Origin: Chenopodium formosanum
Taxonomy: Eukaryota > Streptophyta > Magnoliopsida > Caryophyllales > Amaranthaceae
Length of the DNA stretch: 64,000 nt
Assembly (NCBI GenBank): GCA_024500155.1
Contig: CM044865.1
Location: 33,311,501-33,375,500, forward strand
Reading direction: 5' to 3'
Numbering within the stretch: the first letter of the stretch is position 1; every line of letters starts with the position of its first letter. Under the pieces are notes generated by a model, which did not search any database, had not been told where the DNA came from, and saw only the letters and a program-made list of their open reading frames with translations. This document shows positions 45,951-58,900 of the stretch, one piece after another. Made by a program: the position numbers and the translations under genes.

Positions 45951-47619
45951 TAGGACTTAGATTTATTATGTTGTGATTATTTAGTGAACTCTAGAGCATC
46001 ATCAACCAACATAAAATACATCTAACATGCATAATCTACTAATGCATAAATAAAATATGACATAGTATGGCCCCTTAATCCTAAGAAAACTAATAAAGTA
46101 AAAAAGGCTCCCACTTTAATCTTCATGGATCTCATCCATCTTATTCCTTTGGGCCTCCACCCCATTGGCTTCTTTGATCAACTACAAATTGTAATATTAT
46201 TCTATTCTATCTACTGCTTTAATAAAACTAAATAAATTACAAATATACTTAACGGTACGCAGACAGTATTTAGATTACAAAAATACAAAACTATGTGCAG
46301 ATCATATTTAGAATCTATGGCCATACTAGTCTATATATAGTAATAAATAATATCATATATTATAAAGTGTCACTAATAAATCACTCATCATGCTTTCCTA
46401 AACTACAACATCAAATGTTCATAATTAAGGAAACATGGCTATAAATATCTCATATTTTTTTTTATTACTACATTTAGATAATGTCACATATTATTTCTAA
46501 CGAACAATAAAATATCATATATTTTATTTTGGGTAAAAGATAGAGTCAAATCATATTTAAATTATGGAAGATAAATCATATTTATTTTCCATGATTATTC
46601 TAACTAACTTAGGAGATTCTATCCTAATTGCCTAGCCAATCACATAATTTTAAATCAATTATTATCCAAAATTAAAAATGGGATAATCTCATTAATAAAT
46701 AAATCATTATCCAAATATAATCTTTTGCTCCATAATTATCTAAACAAAACAATATTAACCACTTTAACTTTGTTAATTATCTTTTAAAAATCAAAACTTA
46801 TCTCTCTAATTTTAATTTTGAAATCTGATTTTTATTAAAATACAATAATTTTATTTTGAAATCCGTGCACCATCCACCGTGGTGTGGACAACTGAAGCCG
46901 GCAACGGTGGTCGTACACCGTGAAATGTACCCTACTTGCAGCGGTGCACGGCAGCAGCAGTAGAGCTGTGCAACCCTTGCACGGTGCTTCTGTTGCTGCC
47001 CCTCGTTGATCCGCCTACTGCCCCACCTACACCCTTCCTCTGGACCACCTACAGCGCCAGCCACCGTGGCTGCGCCACCCAGCCGCGGTTGCCACTACTA
47101 AAAACCTTTTTTATTTTAATTTAAATAAAAACAAAACAATTTTTGTTAAAATTAAATTAATCTTAATGTGGTCCAAATAATTTCTAAATTAAATCATATT
47201 CAATCTTGAAATTAATTAAGGTTCTTCATGAAATTTATCCCCAATTCGATTTAACTCTTAAATTAAGTAATTTGATCATGAAAATTTATAATTTAGCGTG
47301 AAATCAAATAGATAAAATTCATTAAACACATAGCAATTGAATTAATTCAAAAACCAACACAAATTTCACAAATTACGGTTTAGAGTTTCGAAATTTCAAA
47401 AATTAGGGTTGGTTGGGTCGAATTTTTTGAGTGAATTAGGGGCAAAATTCGGATCTTTTGATGTCTAATTTGGAGCAAATTAAACAACTTTTAATGATTC
47501 TATATTGTTAAATCACATTTAAAATAATAATTGACCTATAATTTAATTATTCTCCCCCCCTAATTGACTTAAAATTGTGGACAATCAAAGAATTAATATT
47601 CAATATATGTACATGCATA
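45951..47619 (-). other. Element VIII interior, part 2
   Basis: AT-rich, no gene. A GC-rich island at 46860-47100 with CACCGTGG/CCACGGTG-type motifs (CATCCACCGTGG, GCACGGTG, GCCACCGTGGC) breaks the composition; its 60-90 codon frames show no similarity to known proteins. Confidence 0.6.
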
Positions 47620-47634
47620 GGCTAACTAATACCA
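47620..47634 (-). other. Primer binding site of element VIII
   Basis: The minus strand reads TGGTATTAGTTAGCC one base inside the 5' LTR, similar to the initiator-Met site TGGTATCAGAGCC with a small insertion. Confidence 0.6.
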
Positions 47635-47635
47635 C

Positions 47636-48405
47636 TGTAGGAGTTTAGGTACGAATTGCGGAAACATGAATCAAATTCATATAGAATCTAAACCCAAGAC
47701 CATGAATAACACATAAAGAATTAGAATTTATACCTTTGTAGCGTGATTGCACGTATGATCGAGCAAGAACAATAAAGATAATAAGAGCCCTACGTGTGAT
47801 TCCACTACAAAGTCCACGAGCACAGATAAAACCTCCACTAATGCTAGTTAGTTATGATCAAACACTTCAATTAATCATTGACGATGATGTGAGTTACGAG
47901 CACACCAAAAACCACCCTAAAAACAACCACACACGCCACCCAAGGGAGGCGACCGTACAGATTGGGATGAGGGAGAGAGGGCCGAGTAGAGAGATAGAGA
48001 AAATTAAGGTTTTTGGAGTTTGTTTCTTGGTTCACAATTAACTATTAATTGTGATGTCATACAACCCTAGGCATGGATTATATTTATATATAACATCTCT
48101 AAATAAATCCATATTAAGCCCCAAATATTCTCTGCTCATCAACCTATCCTAACCCAACAAACAATGTGGCATGTCATAAACTCACGAGGCCCAATAATGG
48201 ACCTCTAACTCGTTTAACCCAATACTCTTATGTGTGACCTCGTAGGATCCATTCTATAAGGCTTTGGACTATTTAACTAGATTAAAGATCAATTGTCATA
48301 TCTAGCACCAAACATTGACGACCTTATAGAATGAACTAATAATCTCCATAATTGCGATCCTTGATGTATCTAGTAATTGCACTTATCGAAGAGAAAACTA
48401 CTTCA
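47636..48405 (-). repeat. 5' LTR of element VIII
   Basis: 770 bases, aligned end to end with 43114-43884 with many scattered substitutions, indicating an old insertion. Confidence 0.9.
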
Positions 48406-48665
48406 TAACTATCTTAGGAGTAGACTTTGAAGTAGAAGGGAGAGAAGGAGGTGCTACTATAGAAGGTTTAGAGGACTCAACTAAAGAAGACTTGAATTCA
48501 AACTCAGACTCTGACTAAGACTCATCAAACTTTGTGTAGTCACCTTCACAGTCTTTCTCCATCCTTGGACTAATCCATCTGCCGGATTACTGAGCTTTGT
48601 GGGATCAAAGTCTGCGCTTTGCAAGGCCGTCTGGGTAAGTGCAGAATTGTCGTTGATACGCTTAG
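48406..48665 (-). pseudogene. Upstream polyprotein fragment of T0
   Basis: The minus strand reads NSALTQTALQSADFDPTKL, then GWRKTVK, and then in another frame a Ser/Pro-rich linker, leading toward 43113 across element VIII. Placed upstream of RT it belongs to the protease-RT linker region. It ends at the T4 insertion (target CTTAG, 48661-48665). Confidence 0.55.
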
Positions 48666-50579
48666 TGTAGGGAATATTTCAAGCATTACCCCAAATTTGA
48701 ACCCCATTGTGATCATACATTTAAGCATGTTGGCATCCAAAGGGAAGGAAGCTAGAGAAAAAGAAGTTGCCAACAAGTTTTAGGAACTTGTAAACCGTTC
48801 ACAGGGTGAAGGTTATACCCCTTAACGATCCAGGAGATCGTTAACTCTAATCGGTCTTGAAGTTCGAGGATGAATGTACAAATCCAATCTAAAAGAGAAA
48901 GAACCTGCCCTAATAATAGGCCTCTACTTTATTCTTCTCGTATTCATGTGCGCTTTCAGACTAACATGCAATCAATAGGTTTACCCTAAACCAGTTTAAC
49001 CTATGTTGGTTGAATATTAAATGCACAAATAAAACTATTATTGGCGGTCACTTGATAATAATTATATTAACCCTAAACAAGATTATTAATTATCTTATTA
49101 AGCGTGATTACAATTACAAATTCTCTTTAAACATGCATAAAAGATGTGATCAAGCAATAGCAATAATAATATATATTAAGCAACTTAAAAATAATAAAAA
49201 TAATCATAATAATAATATTCATAATAAGTATAATTGAAATAATCACGTTAAAGCATAATAATAGCAAGATCTTAGCCATGATACTAACAAGATTAATAAC
49301 AAACCCTAGCATGTCACTAAGCAATTAAAATCAAAGCTTTAACCCTAACATGATACTAACATGAATATTAGGAAAGACAATAAAAGGCATCATAGAAATC
49401 ATAATTGATATAAGGAACTTATTCTTTACCCTAAACATGATGCTAGGAAGCAGTAAAACATCCTAACATGATACTAGGAATCAAAATAAAAATCTAAGCA
49501 TGATTTCTATATCAAAAGATCAATAAAACAATTAAAGTACTTACTTCGATGCCTCGTACCTCTTTCTAATAACAAAATATACATGGTAAACACTTCAAGG
49601 AAGATATAAAAACAAACAATTAAATTAAATAATTGAAATAGAGATTTGGGACCAAACCCTTAAAAATATCAAACCTTTCACGTCTAGGGCGAAGGCAACT
49701 TTGAACTTGGCTAGGTGTGTCTAGATCTAATGTATGAGGAATTGTGTTTGTAAAAGGCTAGGCTAGAAAAAGAGTGAGAGAATAAGCTTTAAATTAGAGA
49801 GAGAAGAGAATTAGAGAATTATGGTTATTGAAAAACAGAGTTCTAGGGACCCTATTTATAAGAAAATAGTCCTGAATCGATAGAAACAATTCAGAGTTCG
49901 AAAAGGAATAAAACACGCTTCTGTCGCTAGGCAACGAAATCGTCGCAAGGGTACAGGCTTTGTCGCCGGGCGACGAACCTGTCGTTTGGCGATGCAGAAG
50001 GTTTTCCACGCGTTTTCAACGTGAAATCTATTTTCGATAAAATCAAATCGTCAAATCCGTACATAGGGTAAAGTCATAATTTCATTTAAAACACTTCTTT
50101 TATTCCAAATAAAACTCATAAAACATAATTATCAATCCAAATCCCATTTGGATTTATAAGAACCTTCTAGAAGATTCTAGAAAACCATAATCAATCCTAA
50201 TTGCATTAGGAATTATAATTTATTATAGGCCCTCCTCTAGATCATTGGGCCGCATATAAGAACCAAAACGGGCCCAGTTTATTATTTTGGCCATAACTTT
50301 TTCATTATTCATCAGAATTGGGCTTATAATATATCATTGGAAAGCTCTTTTCGAGCCTAATCCAACTACACTATTATTGGACCCTTATCATGGACCAAAA
50401 TAAATAGGATTGGCTCTTTGTACAAAATAGAGTAGGTTTTTGAAAACAGAAAAAAGGATTTTTATAAAACTAACCGTAACGTAAGACTTTCCACACTTTC
50501 ACTTCATTTAATTATGATTCGATGCAAAAGGTATTTATCACCGGGTTATGTTTTAGGGAGACACAAATGGGTGTCTACA
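48666..50579 (-). repeat. 3' LTR of T4
   Basis: 1914 bases, TGTAGGGAATATTTC to GGGTGTCTACA. It aligns with the T2 LTR over its whole length. The U3 motif segment is at 49920-50000 (TGTCGCTAGGC, TTGTCGCCGGGCGACGA, GTCGTTTGGCGA). Confidence 0.9.
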
Positions 50580-50593
50580 GAAGCCCCCATTTT
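50580..50593 (-). other. Polypurine tract of T4
   Basis: GAAGCCCCCATTTT is the complement of the family tract, directly inside the LTR. Confidence 0.85.
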
Positions 50594-51419
50594 GAATGAG
50601 TTTGGAGAAACATGTGTTTCGAAAACAAAATTCAAAGTAGTGATAGGGACGGAGAATGATTTAGAACGTTATGCGATTCTAAATCATTCTTGTAACGCCG
50701 ATACCTGCAAACTGGCATTAGTTAAACAGATACAAGAGTTAAGAAACGTGTATCTTGCACCGTCGAGCACACGTCTCTAGAGTAACCGATTTGTTGTGAC
50801 AATCTTCCTCAAGGTAGGGGATACCGCCTGAAGACTGCTACGCTTGTAAATGCCTCCAATTTTTGATGTGATAGTCTTCTGCAAGCCAGAGAATACTATC
50901 GAAGATTGCTTCGCTTGAAACGATCTTCTAGCACCTTGTGACCATCTTCCGCAAGCCAGGGAACATGATTGAAGATAACTTTGCTTAAAATCAACTCCTG
51001 CTTTTTGACAACCTTCCACATCCTAGGGAACACTATCGAAGATATCTTCGCTTGAAGTCATCCTCATTTGTTGCGATAATATTCCGAAGAAAATTACCGA
51101 AGATCAACGCTTGTTAATCCTTAAAGCTCGCTTAAACTTTGTTGCCGCTATGCCAGTGCGTCGGCGCTTATTAATGCTTGTGAACCATTATGTCGGTGCC
51201 TCTGCTTTTTATGAACCATTATGTCAGTGCATTTGCAATAAGTCAATGTTTAGGCGCTTTAAGCAAAGTGAGACGATCATTTATCAGGTCGATCACTTTT
51301 GTGATTGTTATCTAACCGATTACTAAATCATGTCAAATTGCTTAGAGGGGCTAACTAGCGTACCAAGGAACCTAAGTTGTTGCACGAAGTCCACATAAGC
51401 ATATTACGGGGCTACACAA
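50594..51419 (-). other. T4 region between PPT and antisense gene
   Basis: Contains the conserved GATCGCAGAACG-type block (reversed, near 50650-50680) and four or five diverged copies of the 68-base unit (TTCCACATCCTAGGGAACA at about 51008, GCAAGCCAGGGAACA at about 50951). No gene. Confidence 0.65.
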
Positions 51420-52144
51420 TCTATCGCCGCACCAACGCCTGCTGGAAGACCTTGTTGCCGCGCTTTCCACTTGTCTCCAAACAACAATTTCGTCGTCTGG
51501 CGCTGCACTCAGGATTTTCGAATAAATTCCCTTTCTTCTTCAATTCGCCGTTGCTGCTGCAATTCGTTAGCGAATCACCTATGACTTCAACTAAATCGTT
51601 CCCTCTCATTTCTCAACTAAATTAGCTCAAACTTTTTGCAAATCGAAGCTTACTTCATCTAGTTTGCTGATCTATGTAAGTTTTCTTCAAATTCACTCGA
51701 ATTTTGCTAAATTATTACATGTTATTTCACGAATTTTCTGAAAATTCTAAGTTTACTTTGCTTTATTTGCTTTGTTTGTTGAATTTTATGTCATGAAATT
51801 GCTTGATTATGCTTGTATATTGCTTTGGGAATGTTTTGAGACTTGTTTGACTCAATTTGGTTGAGAAACGAATAATTCATCATTGTAGAACCCCTTGAGG
51901 TCGTGAGAACCATGCGGCTTGTTCATCGCGTTATTGCTAGCTATTCTTGTTCAATTTATTACAATAATTGTTATAGTATTGCAAGACATTATTTGATTGC
52001 TTCAAAATGTCGTTTATGCTTGAATAGAATTTGTGCTCTGTTTTAGTACAATGTACTCTGTCTTTTTTCAAAAATAGTATCATGCGGCTAGGCGAACCTT
52101 AGATACTATAGAGCCTTAATATTGGTTATTTTGCATAATATATT
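51420..52144 (+). promoter_or_regulatory. Probable promoter and leader of the T4 antisense gene
   Basis: GC-rich motifs (ATCGCCGCACC, TTGCCGCGC, GTCGTCTGGCGCTGC) at 51422-51512 resemble those in the T4 LTR U3. A GTAAGT splice donor at 51676-51681 has its counterpart at 373-378 (reversed) in T1. The following AT-rich stretch would be an intron; the acceptor before the ATG at 52145 is not obvious. Confidence 0.5.
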
Positions 52145-52677
52145 ATGGCTAGACAACGAGGTTTCGGGTCTCGATCTCGGGACACTCGACAGGAGCACGA
52201 GCCCGTTGGTAAGGGCGATGAGCCTTCAACCTCTCATGGTCCCTTCCCTGAGTGGGATGAGCGCACATTGTTTTTCGCTCCTAAGCACCACATCTCTAAG
52301 CGGGTGCGTCGCGAGATTGTCAGCGGGAGGACTTGTAGCCACGACTTTGGCAACGAGACTATTAGCTCATTGTACGACAAATATATCCGCAACAATGAGG
52401 AGCCGCGACTGCTCTAGGAGTCCTGTAGGCTGACTTCCTTGTTTCAGGCCACTCAAGCCATGTACTCTTTCGACGTGAGCCACCACGTGGTTTGATCTTT
52501 GGTGGAGTTCTTCTGGGACACCGCCAACACCTTCCACTTTTCTTGGGGTGAAATGACTGTCACCCATGCTGACTTCAGTCTTATCTCGGGACTAAAGTTC
52601 CGCTCGACTGCACTACCATTTGGTAGTAGGATTACTGTCCTTTGTCCGATTGTCAAGGAGTTTATGGCACTTATGCA
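52145..52677 (+). pseudogene. Antisense extra gene of T4, plant-mobile-domain-like fragment
   Basis: One plus-strand frame, antisense to T4. After an Arg/Ser-rich start (MARQRGFGSRSRDTRQ) comes a charged region, then, past two in-frame stops (about 52415 and 52493), a block SLVEFFWDTANTFHFSWGEM followed by TVTHADFSLISGL. A helix around 'VE(R/F)W', then 'TFH(L/F)..GEMT(I/V)T..D...L.GL', is the opening signature of the plant mobile domain. The gene is cut at 52677 by the Athila IX LTR. Antisense extra genes between pol and 3' LTR are reported for Tat elements; function is not known. Confidence 0.65.
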
Positions 52678-52997
52678 TGATGAGTGTCATTTATGGCACT
52701 CATAGGGTAGTCTTTTAGGATGATTTCATCTCCCTTTTTATGCTTTCTTATCTTATTTTTGGTCATTTTTCCTTTATTTCCTTTCTTTCTTTCTTTCCTT
52801 GTGTTTTTTGTGTTTTCTTTGTGTTTTCCTTTTTATTTGGTTCTTTTTCCCTTTTATTCCTTTTCGTTATTTGTTTTTGTAGGTACATAGGATCTGTCTC
52901 TGCAAGGGAATCAAGATGGGCTATATTGACTAAGCAAGGAGGAAATAATCGGCTCGGAGAGGGCTCAGAGAGGGCATGGAGAGGGCATCAAGCCCTG

Positions 52998-53315
52998 CCA
53001 GTCTACCGCGGGTGCGGGTACTGAAGGCCGCGGGCGCGGGCTCTTATGCACCAAATTGGCAGATTTCGACTAGGAACTCTCTGCGGTCTGGCCGCGGTCT
53101 TGCCGCGGGCGCGGGTAGTTTGCAGAGCCCGCTCGTACCAGAGAGACCGCAACCCTCTGATCCCCCTTTGGGAGCAATGGATTCGCCGCGCTTTTGCCGT
53201 GGGCGCGGGTGCTTTTGCCGCGGGCGCGGGCTAAGAGACCCGCGGGCGCGGGTGTTTCCCTAAAAGCACGCGGATTTTTTAATGGGTTCCGTACCCATTT
53301 TTCCGCGGGCGCGGG
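52998..53315. repeat. GCGGGCGCGGG motif cluster in Athila LTR U3
   Basis: At least six copies of CCGCGGGCGCGGG or near variants, ending about 45 bases before the TATA box. The G-runs (GGG...GGG) could form quadruplex structures on the plus strand. The same motif returns inside the element at 60325-60615. Confidence 0.9.
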
Positions 53316-53357
53316 GTTTATTGGAGAGGGCATGGGAATCTCGTTTTTCTTCTTTGC

Positions 53358-53366
53358 CTATAAATA
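53358..53366 (+). promoter_or_regulatory. TATA box of Athila IX LTR
   Basis: CTATAAATA in the expected place after the GC-rich U3 part, followed by TTTTAGAGAGAGAAG leader sequence. Confidence 0.8.
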
Positions 53367-54333
53367 CATTTGCAATTCCTTTTTGAAGATAACTTTTAGA
53401 TAATTTTCATTAGCTTAATTTTAGAGAGAGAAGTTAGAGAGAAGTTCTTGTTATTGGATTTGTATTTCAACATTGGATCAATTGTGCTTGGATTTCTTCA
53501 TTTTCAATCATTAATGTTAGTAAGATTTTATTCTTCTAGTTCATCACTTACTTGATTGATTTAGTTTCATCTTTGATTGTTTGTATTGCTTGGATTTGAA
53601 TTGGATTTTGTAGTTGATATTTCTTTTTCTTGATTTTGATTTAGAATGATGATCAATGCTAATTCTAGTGATTTTTTCTTGAGTTACACCATAATTAGTG
53701 AGTAAATTAGTTGCTAGGGATCGGAGAAGGGGAAGCATACTTGATTGATAATTTGTGCTAGTTGATGATCTTTGATTGATTGAATTGTTGCAATTAAATT
53801 GGTTGACATAGTTTTGCATGTGATTAATTAGATTAAGAATGATCAACCTATAAGATTAATCTAGACTGCATTGCATTTCTTAATGACATGACCCATCAAT
53901 TTGAGAATTGCTTTAATTGATTAAGTTTGATTGTGAATTTCCTTGATTAGCCATTCATAGTGACCCCTAGTTTGGCCTCTAGGAGATAGCTCTTGAACTC
54001 TCTTAATTGCTACTATTGTTTGTCCTTTGCAATGCTTGAATCAAACGAAGAAATTGTCGATTAGCACGATTGTTGAATTAGCATGTGGAACCAATATCCC
54101 TAGCATTTAGCTTATTGAATTACTTGATTAGTCTAATTTTGCTATCATAACACCAACCATTTTCTCACTTTAATCTCCGAAATAGCTTGATTTAGGCTAA
54201 AGATAGCACCAACTAACTCCTTTGGGTTCGACCCTATACTTACCTATACTTGTTTTAGGTTGGTTTAGGATTTTATAAATACTTTTTGATTTTGGGATAG
54301 GCAATTAACGACTAGTTTTTTCGTCTATCAAAA

Positions 54334-54351
54334 TGGCGCCGTTGCCGGGGA
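54334..54351 (+). other. Primer binding site of Athila IX (tRNA-Asp)
   Basis: TGGCGCCGTTGCCGGGGA, three bases after the LTR, is the complement of the 3' 18 bases of plant tRNA-Asp and the classic Athila primer site. Confidence 0.95.
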
Positions 54352-54612
54352 GTGAAATTGGTGCTTAGCTTTAGTTGTTGAGTCTATTTCATTTGAATTG
54401 AAAAAAAAAAACAAAAAAATTTTATTTCTTAAGGCTACATTTGTAGCCGTGCTACTAATATTTTCATTGAAGTTTTGCATGCATAAAGCTCGTGATCGAT
54501 CCATTGTGCCTTTTGACCTGGAAATTGAAAGGACTCTTTCAAGGAGAAGAATTTCTAGTCGATCCTTTGAATTTAGTTCTTCAAGCGAAGAAGGATTTGA
54601 AGAGGAACTAGG

Positions 54613-55980
54613 CATGGGAGATCAACCAAGAGTTGCTTTGAAAGAATTGGGAATTCTCGGTGCGTACAAGTTTAAGAGTGGAATTGCTCACCCTACAACA
54701 CCGGCGAATGACTTCGAAATTAGGCCAGCTATGATCGCTTTGATCGAAAGGAGACAATATAGCAGAGCTAAGAATGAGAGTCCGTTGAACCATCTCAAGG
54801 AGTTCTAAAAGTATTGCAACACTATCAAAGTGATTGGAGTTTCTCAAGAATTCATCTGGCTAAAGTTGTTTCCATTTTCTCTCATAGGCCGAGCCTTGGA
54901 GTGGTTGGATAAGGAGGTAAAGCCAAATTCCCTTCGAACATGGGACGAAGTCACCAAGGAATTCTTGTCCCAATTCTACCCACAAAATAAAACGGCGGAG
55001 GCTAGAGCTTTGATTCAAGGGTTCAAGCAAAGACCTAATGAAAGCCTCTACGAAGCATGGGAGAGGTATAAAGAGTATCAAAGGGAAAGTCCCCACCACG
55101 GAATTCCAACTTATAAAGTCATTCAAATTTTCTATGGTGGCCTAAGTCCTCAAGGCAAATCATGCCTTGATGGGGGTGCCGGAGGTCCCATAATGAATCG
55201 GACGGAAGAGGAAGTGGTGGATATTATAGAGGACGTGGTTAAGTACTATAGAGATTGGAAAGATGGTGAGAGGGATTCAACTAGTAAGAGTGGCTCTTTG
55301 GTGTACTCTATAGACCATCTAAATGCGATCAACAACTTATCCTCACAAATGACAAAGTCGGGGAAAGAAATGACCGCAATCAAGGCCAAGTTGGAAGGTC
55401 CCTTTTCTTCTCAAGCTTCGAATCTTCCCTCCCAATTTAAGGGGAGATGTACCTTTTCTAACTCTTAACCCCCTCCCTCTTCAAATAATATGAATCTTGT
55501 AATTTCCCTCATGCTTCTCCGGAATGTGGTGATGATTTTGATAATAGTGAGAGTGAGCATGTGAATTATGTGTCAAATAATAATGTGCAAAGGTTTGATA
55601 ATCAAAGAGGTCAATGGAATAGGAATTACCAAAACCAAGGTAATTTTGACAACTATAACCAAGGTGGTGGTTATAGGAACCAAGGGAACCAAAGTTATCG
55701 TGGCAACTAGAACAATCAAGGTTATAGTAGTTAAAATCAAAACCAAAATTATGGTAATCAAAACCAAAGTTATGGAAATCATAACCAAGGTAGTGGAAAC
55801 CATAATCAAGGTTATGGTCAAAATCAAAATAGGGGTAATTGGAACAATCAAGGTAGGGGCAATTTTCAAAATAAGTCACAAAGAGGTCCGCCACCCGGAT
55901 TTGTTCCAAAGACTCAAGGTGAAAATTCCTATTCACAATCTTCTTCTTCTAGGACCAATTTGGAGAAAATAATTTAAAAC
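54613..55980 (+). pseudogene. gag: Athila gag, decayed
   Basis: Structural particle protein. It begins near ATG 54613 (MGDQPRVALKELG), with the Retrotrans_gag core at about 54830-55130 (GRALEWLDKEVKPNSLRTWDE) and FYPQNKTAEARALIQGF. A short Cys-containing segment (about 55497-55530) is followed by an Asn/Gln/Gly-rich tail (55590-55890) of repeating NQN.G units, probably RNA binding. Breaks are a stop at about 54806, another at 55466, a frameshift between 55466 and 55561, and stops at about 55707, 55731 and 55977. Pol follows in the frame of the tail, so gag and pol were one polyprotein. Confidence 0.85.
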
Positions 55981-58900
55981 CAAACCAAGGTTTTGAACAC
56001 ATATATGGCCGTTAGTGACAAGAAGTTCAATGAAATGATGACCCACAACAAAATGCTCAAAAACCAAATTTCTCAACTTGCTAGTGCTTTGAAAGACCAA
56101 GCAAGCTTTTCTTCTTTACCTTCCCAAGGCTTAGATCCCAAGAAACCCGTGAATGCTATTGTTACAAGGAGTGGTAAGGTTCTTGAGGAGAGATTGCCAA
56201 GGAGGAGTGATAACAAGGAGGTCCCCAAGGAAGTTTTGGTTGAGAATGAGGGAAGTAGAGCATCTTTATATGAGGTTGTGGTTGAGACACCAAGAGAGGT
56301 GAGAGTAGAGAAAGAGATTGTGAAACCCAATCTCTCTTATCCCAAAAGATTCATGAGACACAAATTGGATGAACAATTTGGGAGATTTATTGATATGCTC
56401 AAACAACTTCACCTTTCTCTACCTTTCACCGACGTGATCAACCAAATGCCTAATTATGCCAAATTCCTCAAAGACATTTTGAGAGGAAAGAGGACTTGTG
56501 ATGTTGTGGAGACAATCAATTTTACTGAAAATTGTAGTGCGATCATCATGAACAAAATGCCACCCAAGTTGAAAGACCCCAGAAACTTTTCCATCCCTTG
56601 TGCTATTAACAAGATGCAATTTGATAATTCCTTTTGTGACTTAGGAGCTAGTGTAAGCTTAATGCCATATTCGGTTTATCAAAGACTTGATCTAGGGGAA
56701 CTCTTACCTTCTAACATTACCTTGCAACTAGCCGATAGGTCAATCAAGTTTCCAAAAGGTAAAGTGGAAGATGTTCCATTGAGGGTTGGGAAGTTTGTGT
56801 TCCCGGTGGATTTTGTTGTTTTAGAAATGGATGAAGATGCTACCATTCCAATTATTCTAGGTAGACCCTTTCTTGCTACCTCGGGTGCTATGATAGATGT
56901 AAAGTGTGCAAAGATTTCCCTTAAGGTAGGAGATGAGGTCATAGAATTCGATTTGAATGAAAGCATGAAATATCGAAGTTCTTCTCTTGAAAATTGCATG
57001 ATGATTGACTCTCTTGATCATGTTGTGTCTTCCATGCATGAGCACTTGCTCACCTCTAACGATGCTCTTGAGAATGTTTTATTGAACAAAGACAAGCTAG
57101 GTGTACCATGCAAGGAGGTAGCATTGTATGAGGAATTTCTTAATGGAAGCATGGAGGAAGTGGATGAACGATTGTGCTTGAAGATCTCAAGCCATGAAGC
57201 TTTGCAAGCGGCCGCAACAAAAGAAGGTAAAGGTGTGCCTATGGTAGAGCTCAAACCTCTACCATCACACCTTAGGTATCAATTCTTAGGCCCAAATTCC
57301 ACTTACCCCGTAATTGTTAGTGCATCCTTGAGCGAGAGCCAAGCTCAAGCGTTATGTTGTGTCTTGAGAAAGCACCAAGGTGCTTTGGGCTATACTATCG
57401 ATGATCTTAAAGATATAAGCCCCGCTTTGTGTATGCACCACATAACGCTTGAGGAAGGCACCCTTCCTTCTATTGAACGACAAAGAAAGCTACACCCTCA
57501 AATGGGAGAGGTGGTGAAAAAAGAGATCACCAAGCTCTTGGATGCGGGAATCATATTCCCTAACTCAAGCTCTAGGTGGGTTTCTCCCGTTTATGTCGTT
57601 CCTAAGAAGGGGGGTATGAACGTAGTCAATAATGATAGTGGTGAGATCATTCAAACTAGGACGGTCACCGGTTGGAGGATGTGTATAGACTATAGACGTC
57701 TAAATAAATCCACCAATAGGGATCACTTTCCCCTTCCATTCATTGATCAAATGTTAGAGAGACTAACAAGGCACAAGTTCTATTGCTTCCTTGATGGCTA
57801 TTCGGGATTTTTCCAAATTCCAATCCACCCCAAAGATCAAGAGAAGACAACATTTACATGCCCATATGAGACCTTTGCCTATAGGAGAATGCCCTTTGGC
57901 CTTTGTAATGCTCCCGCAACTTTCCAAAGGTGCATGATGAGAATTTTTGGTGATATGTTGGAGGAAGAAATGGAGGTATTTATGGATGATTTCTCCGTAG
58001 GTGGGGTTTCATTTGAAGAGTGCCTAGTTAATCTTGAGAAATGTTTAGCTCGGTGTGTAAAGGTTAATCTTGTCTTGAATTGGGAGAAATGCCATTTCAT
58101 GGTGGAGGAAGGGATAGTGCTTGGGCATAAGATCTCTCATAAAGGAATAGAGGTGGATAAGGCCAAAATTGAAGTTATTGAGAGGCTTCCACCTCCGGTG
58201 AATGTCAAGGGAGTGAGATCATTTTTGGGTCTTGCGGGTTTCTATAGAAGATTCATCAAGGATTTCTCACTCATTGCCAAGCCCCTTAATGATCTTCTTC
58301 AAAAAGATGTTGAGTTCGTTTTTTATGATAAATTCTTGGAAGCATTTAATCGATTGAAGAAGGCCCTAATCTCTACCCCCATTGTTCAATCCCCAAGATG
58401 GGATATACCCTTTGAATTGATGTGTGATGCTATTTATTGGGAAATTGGAGGTGTTTTGGGACAACGTGTGGACAAGAAGCTTTATGTCATTTACTATATG
58501 TCCAAGACACTAAATGGGGCTCAAAAGAATTACACAACAACGGAAAAAGAATTCTTAGCCATTGTTCACTCTTTCGAGAAATTCCGGTGTTATTTGTTGG
58601 GTTCCAAGACAATTGTCTTCAAGGATCATGCGGCTCTCAAATATCTCTTTGCCAAGAAATAATCCAAGCCAAGGTTGATTCGTTGGGTGCTTGAATTACA
58701 AACTTTTGAAATAGAGATTAGGGATAAGAAGGGTGCGGAAAATGTTGTGGCGGACCAACTTTCTCGCTTTGAGGGTGATCAAATTCATGATGATGTTCTA
58801 CCAATTGAAGATAGAATGCTTGATGATGTCTTGTATGCCATTAAGGTTAAGGATCTCCCATGGTATGCCGACTTGGTGAACTTTCTAGCATGTGGGGAGT

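Larger units (their letters stand above)
43114..48405 (-). mobile_element. Copia-like non-autonomous retrotransposon VIII
   Basis: 5292 bases between TAACT duplications (43109-43113 and 48406-48410). Two LTRs of 771 and 770 bases with TGTAGGAG/CTCCTTCA-like ends. On the minus strand the primer site TGGTATTAGTTAGCC resembles the initiator-Met site of Copia elements (TGGTATCAGAGC), and the tract AAGTAGGAGAT beside the left LTR resembles the Copia AAGTGGGAGAT tract. The 3.75 kb interior has no gag or pol similarity, so it is non-autonomous. The assignment to Copia rests on these two sites. Confidence 0.75.
48666..52677 (-). mobile_element. Tat-lineage retrotransposon T4, 3' part
   Basis: Reverse-oriented 3' LTR, PPT, diverged repeat units and an antisense gene region; the remainder (pol, gag, 5' LTR) would lie to the right, beyond Athila IX and element VI. 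T4 went into the T0 polyprotein gene. The order PPT, repeats, GC-rich motif cluster, splice donor and antisense gene matches the partial T1 at 1-1879 read in reverse. Confidence 0.75.
52678..54330 (+). repeat. 5' LTR of Athila IX
   Basis: 1653 bases, TGATGAGTGTCATTTATGGC to TCGTCTATCA. U3 carries GC-rich repeats (52998-53315) just before the TATA box CTATAAATA at 53358-53366. R/U5 aligns with A0 38800-39095. Confidence 0.95.

Noticed and set aside
46798..47124. Small gene in a GC-rich island of element VIII
   Set aside because: Frames on both strands are short and unlike known proteins; composition alone explains the open stretch.
55481..55972. Minus- and plus-strand frames of 98-151 codons with Asn/Tyr or Ile/Thr repeats
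   Set aside because: Shadows of the Asn/Gln/Gly-rich tail of Athila gag in other frames.
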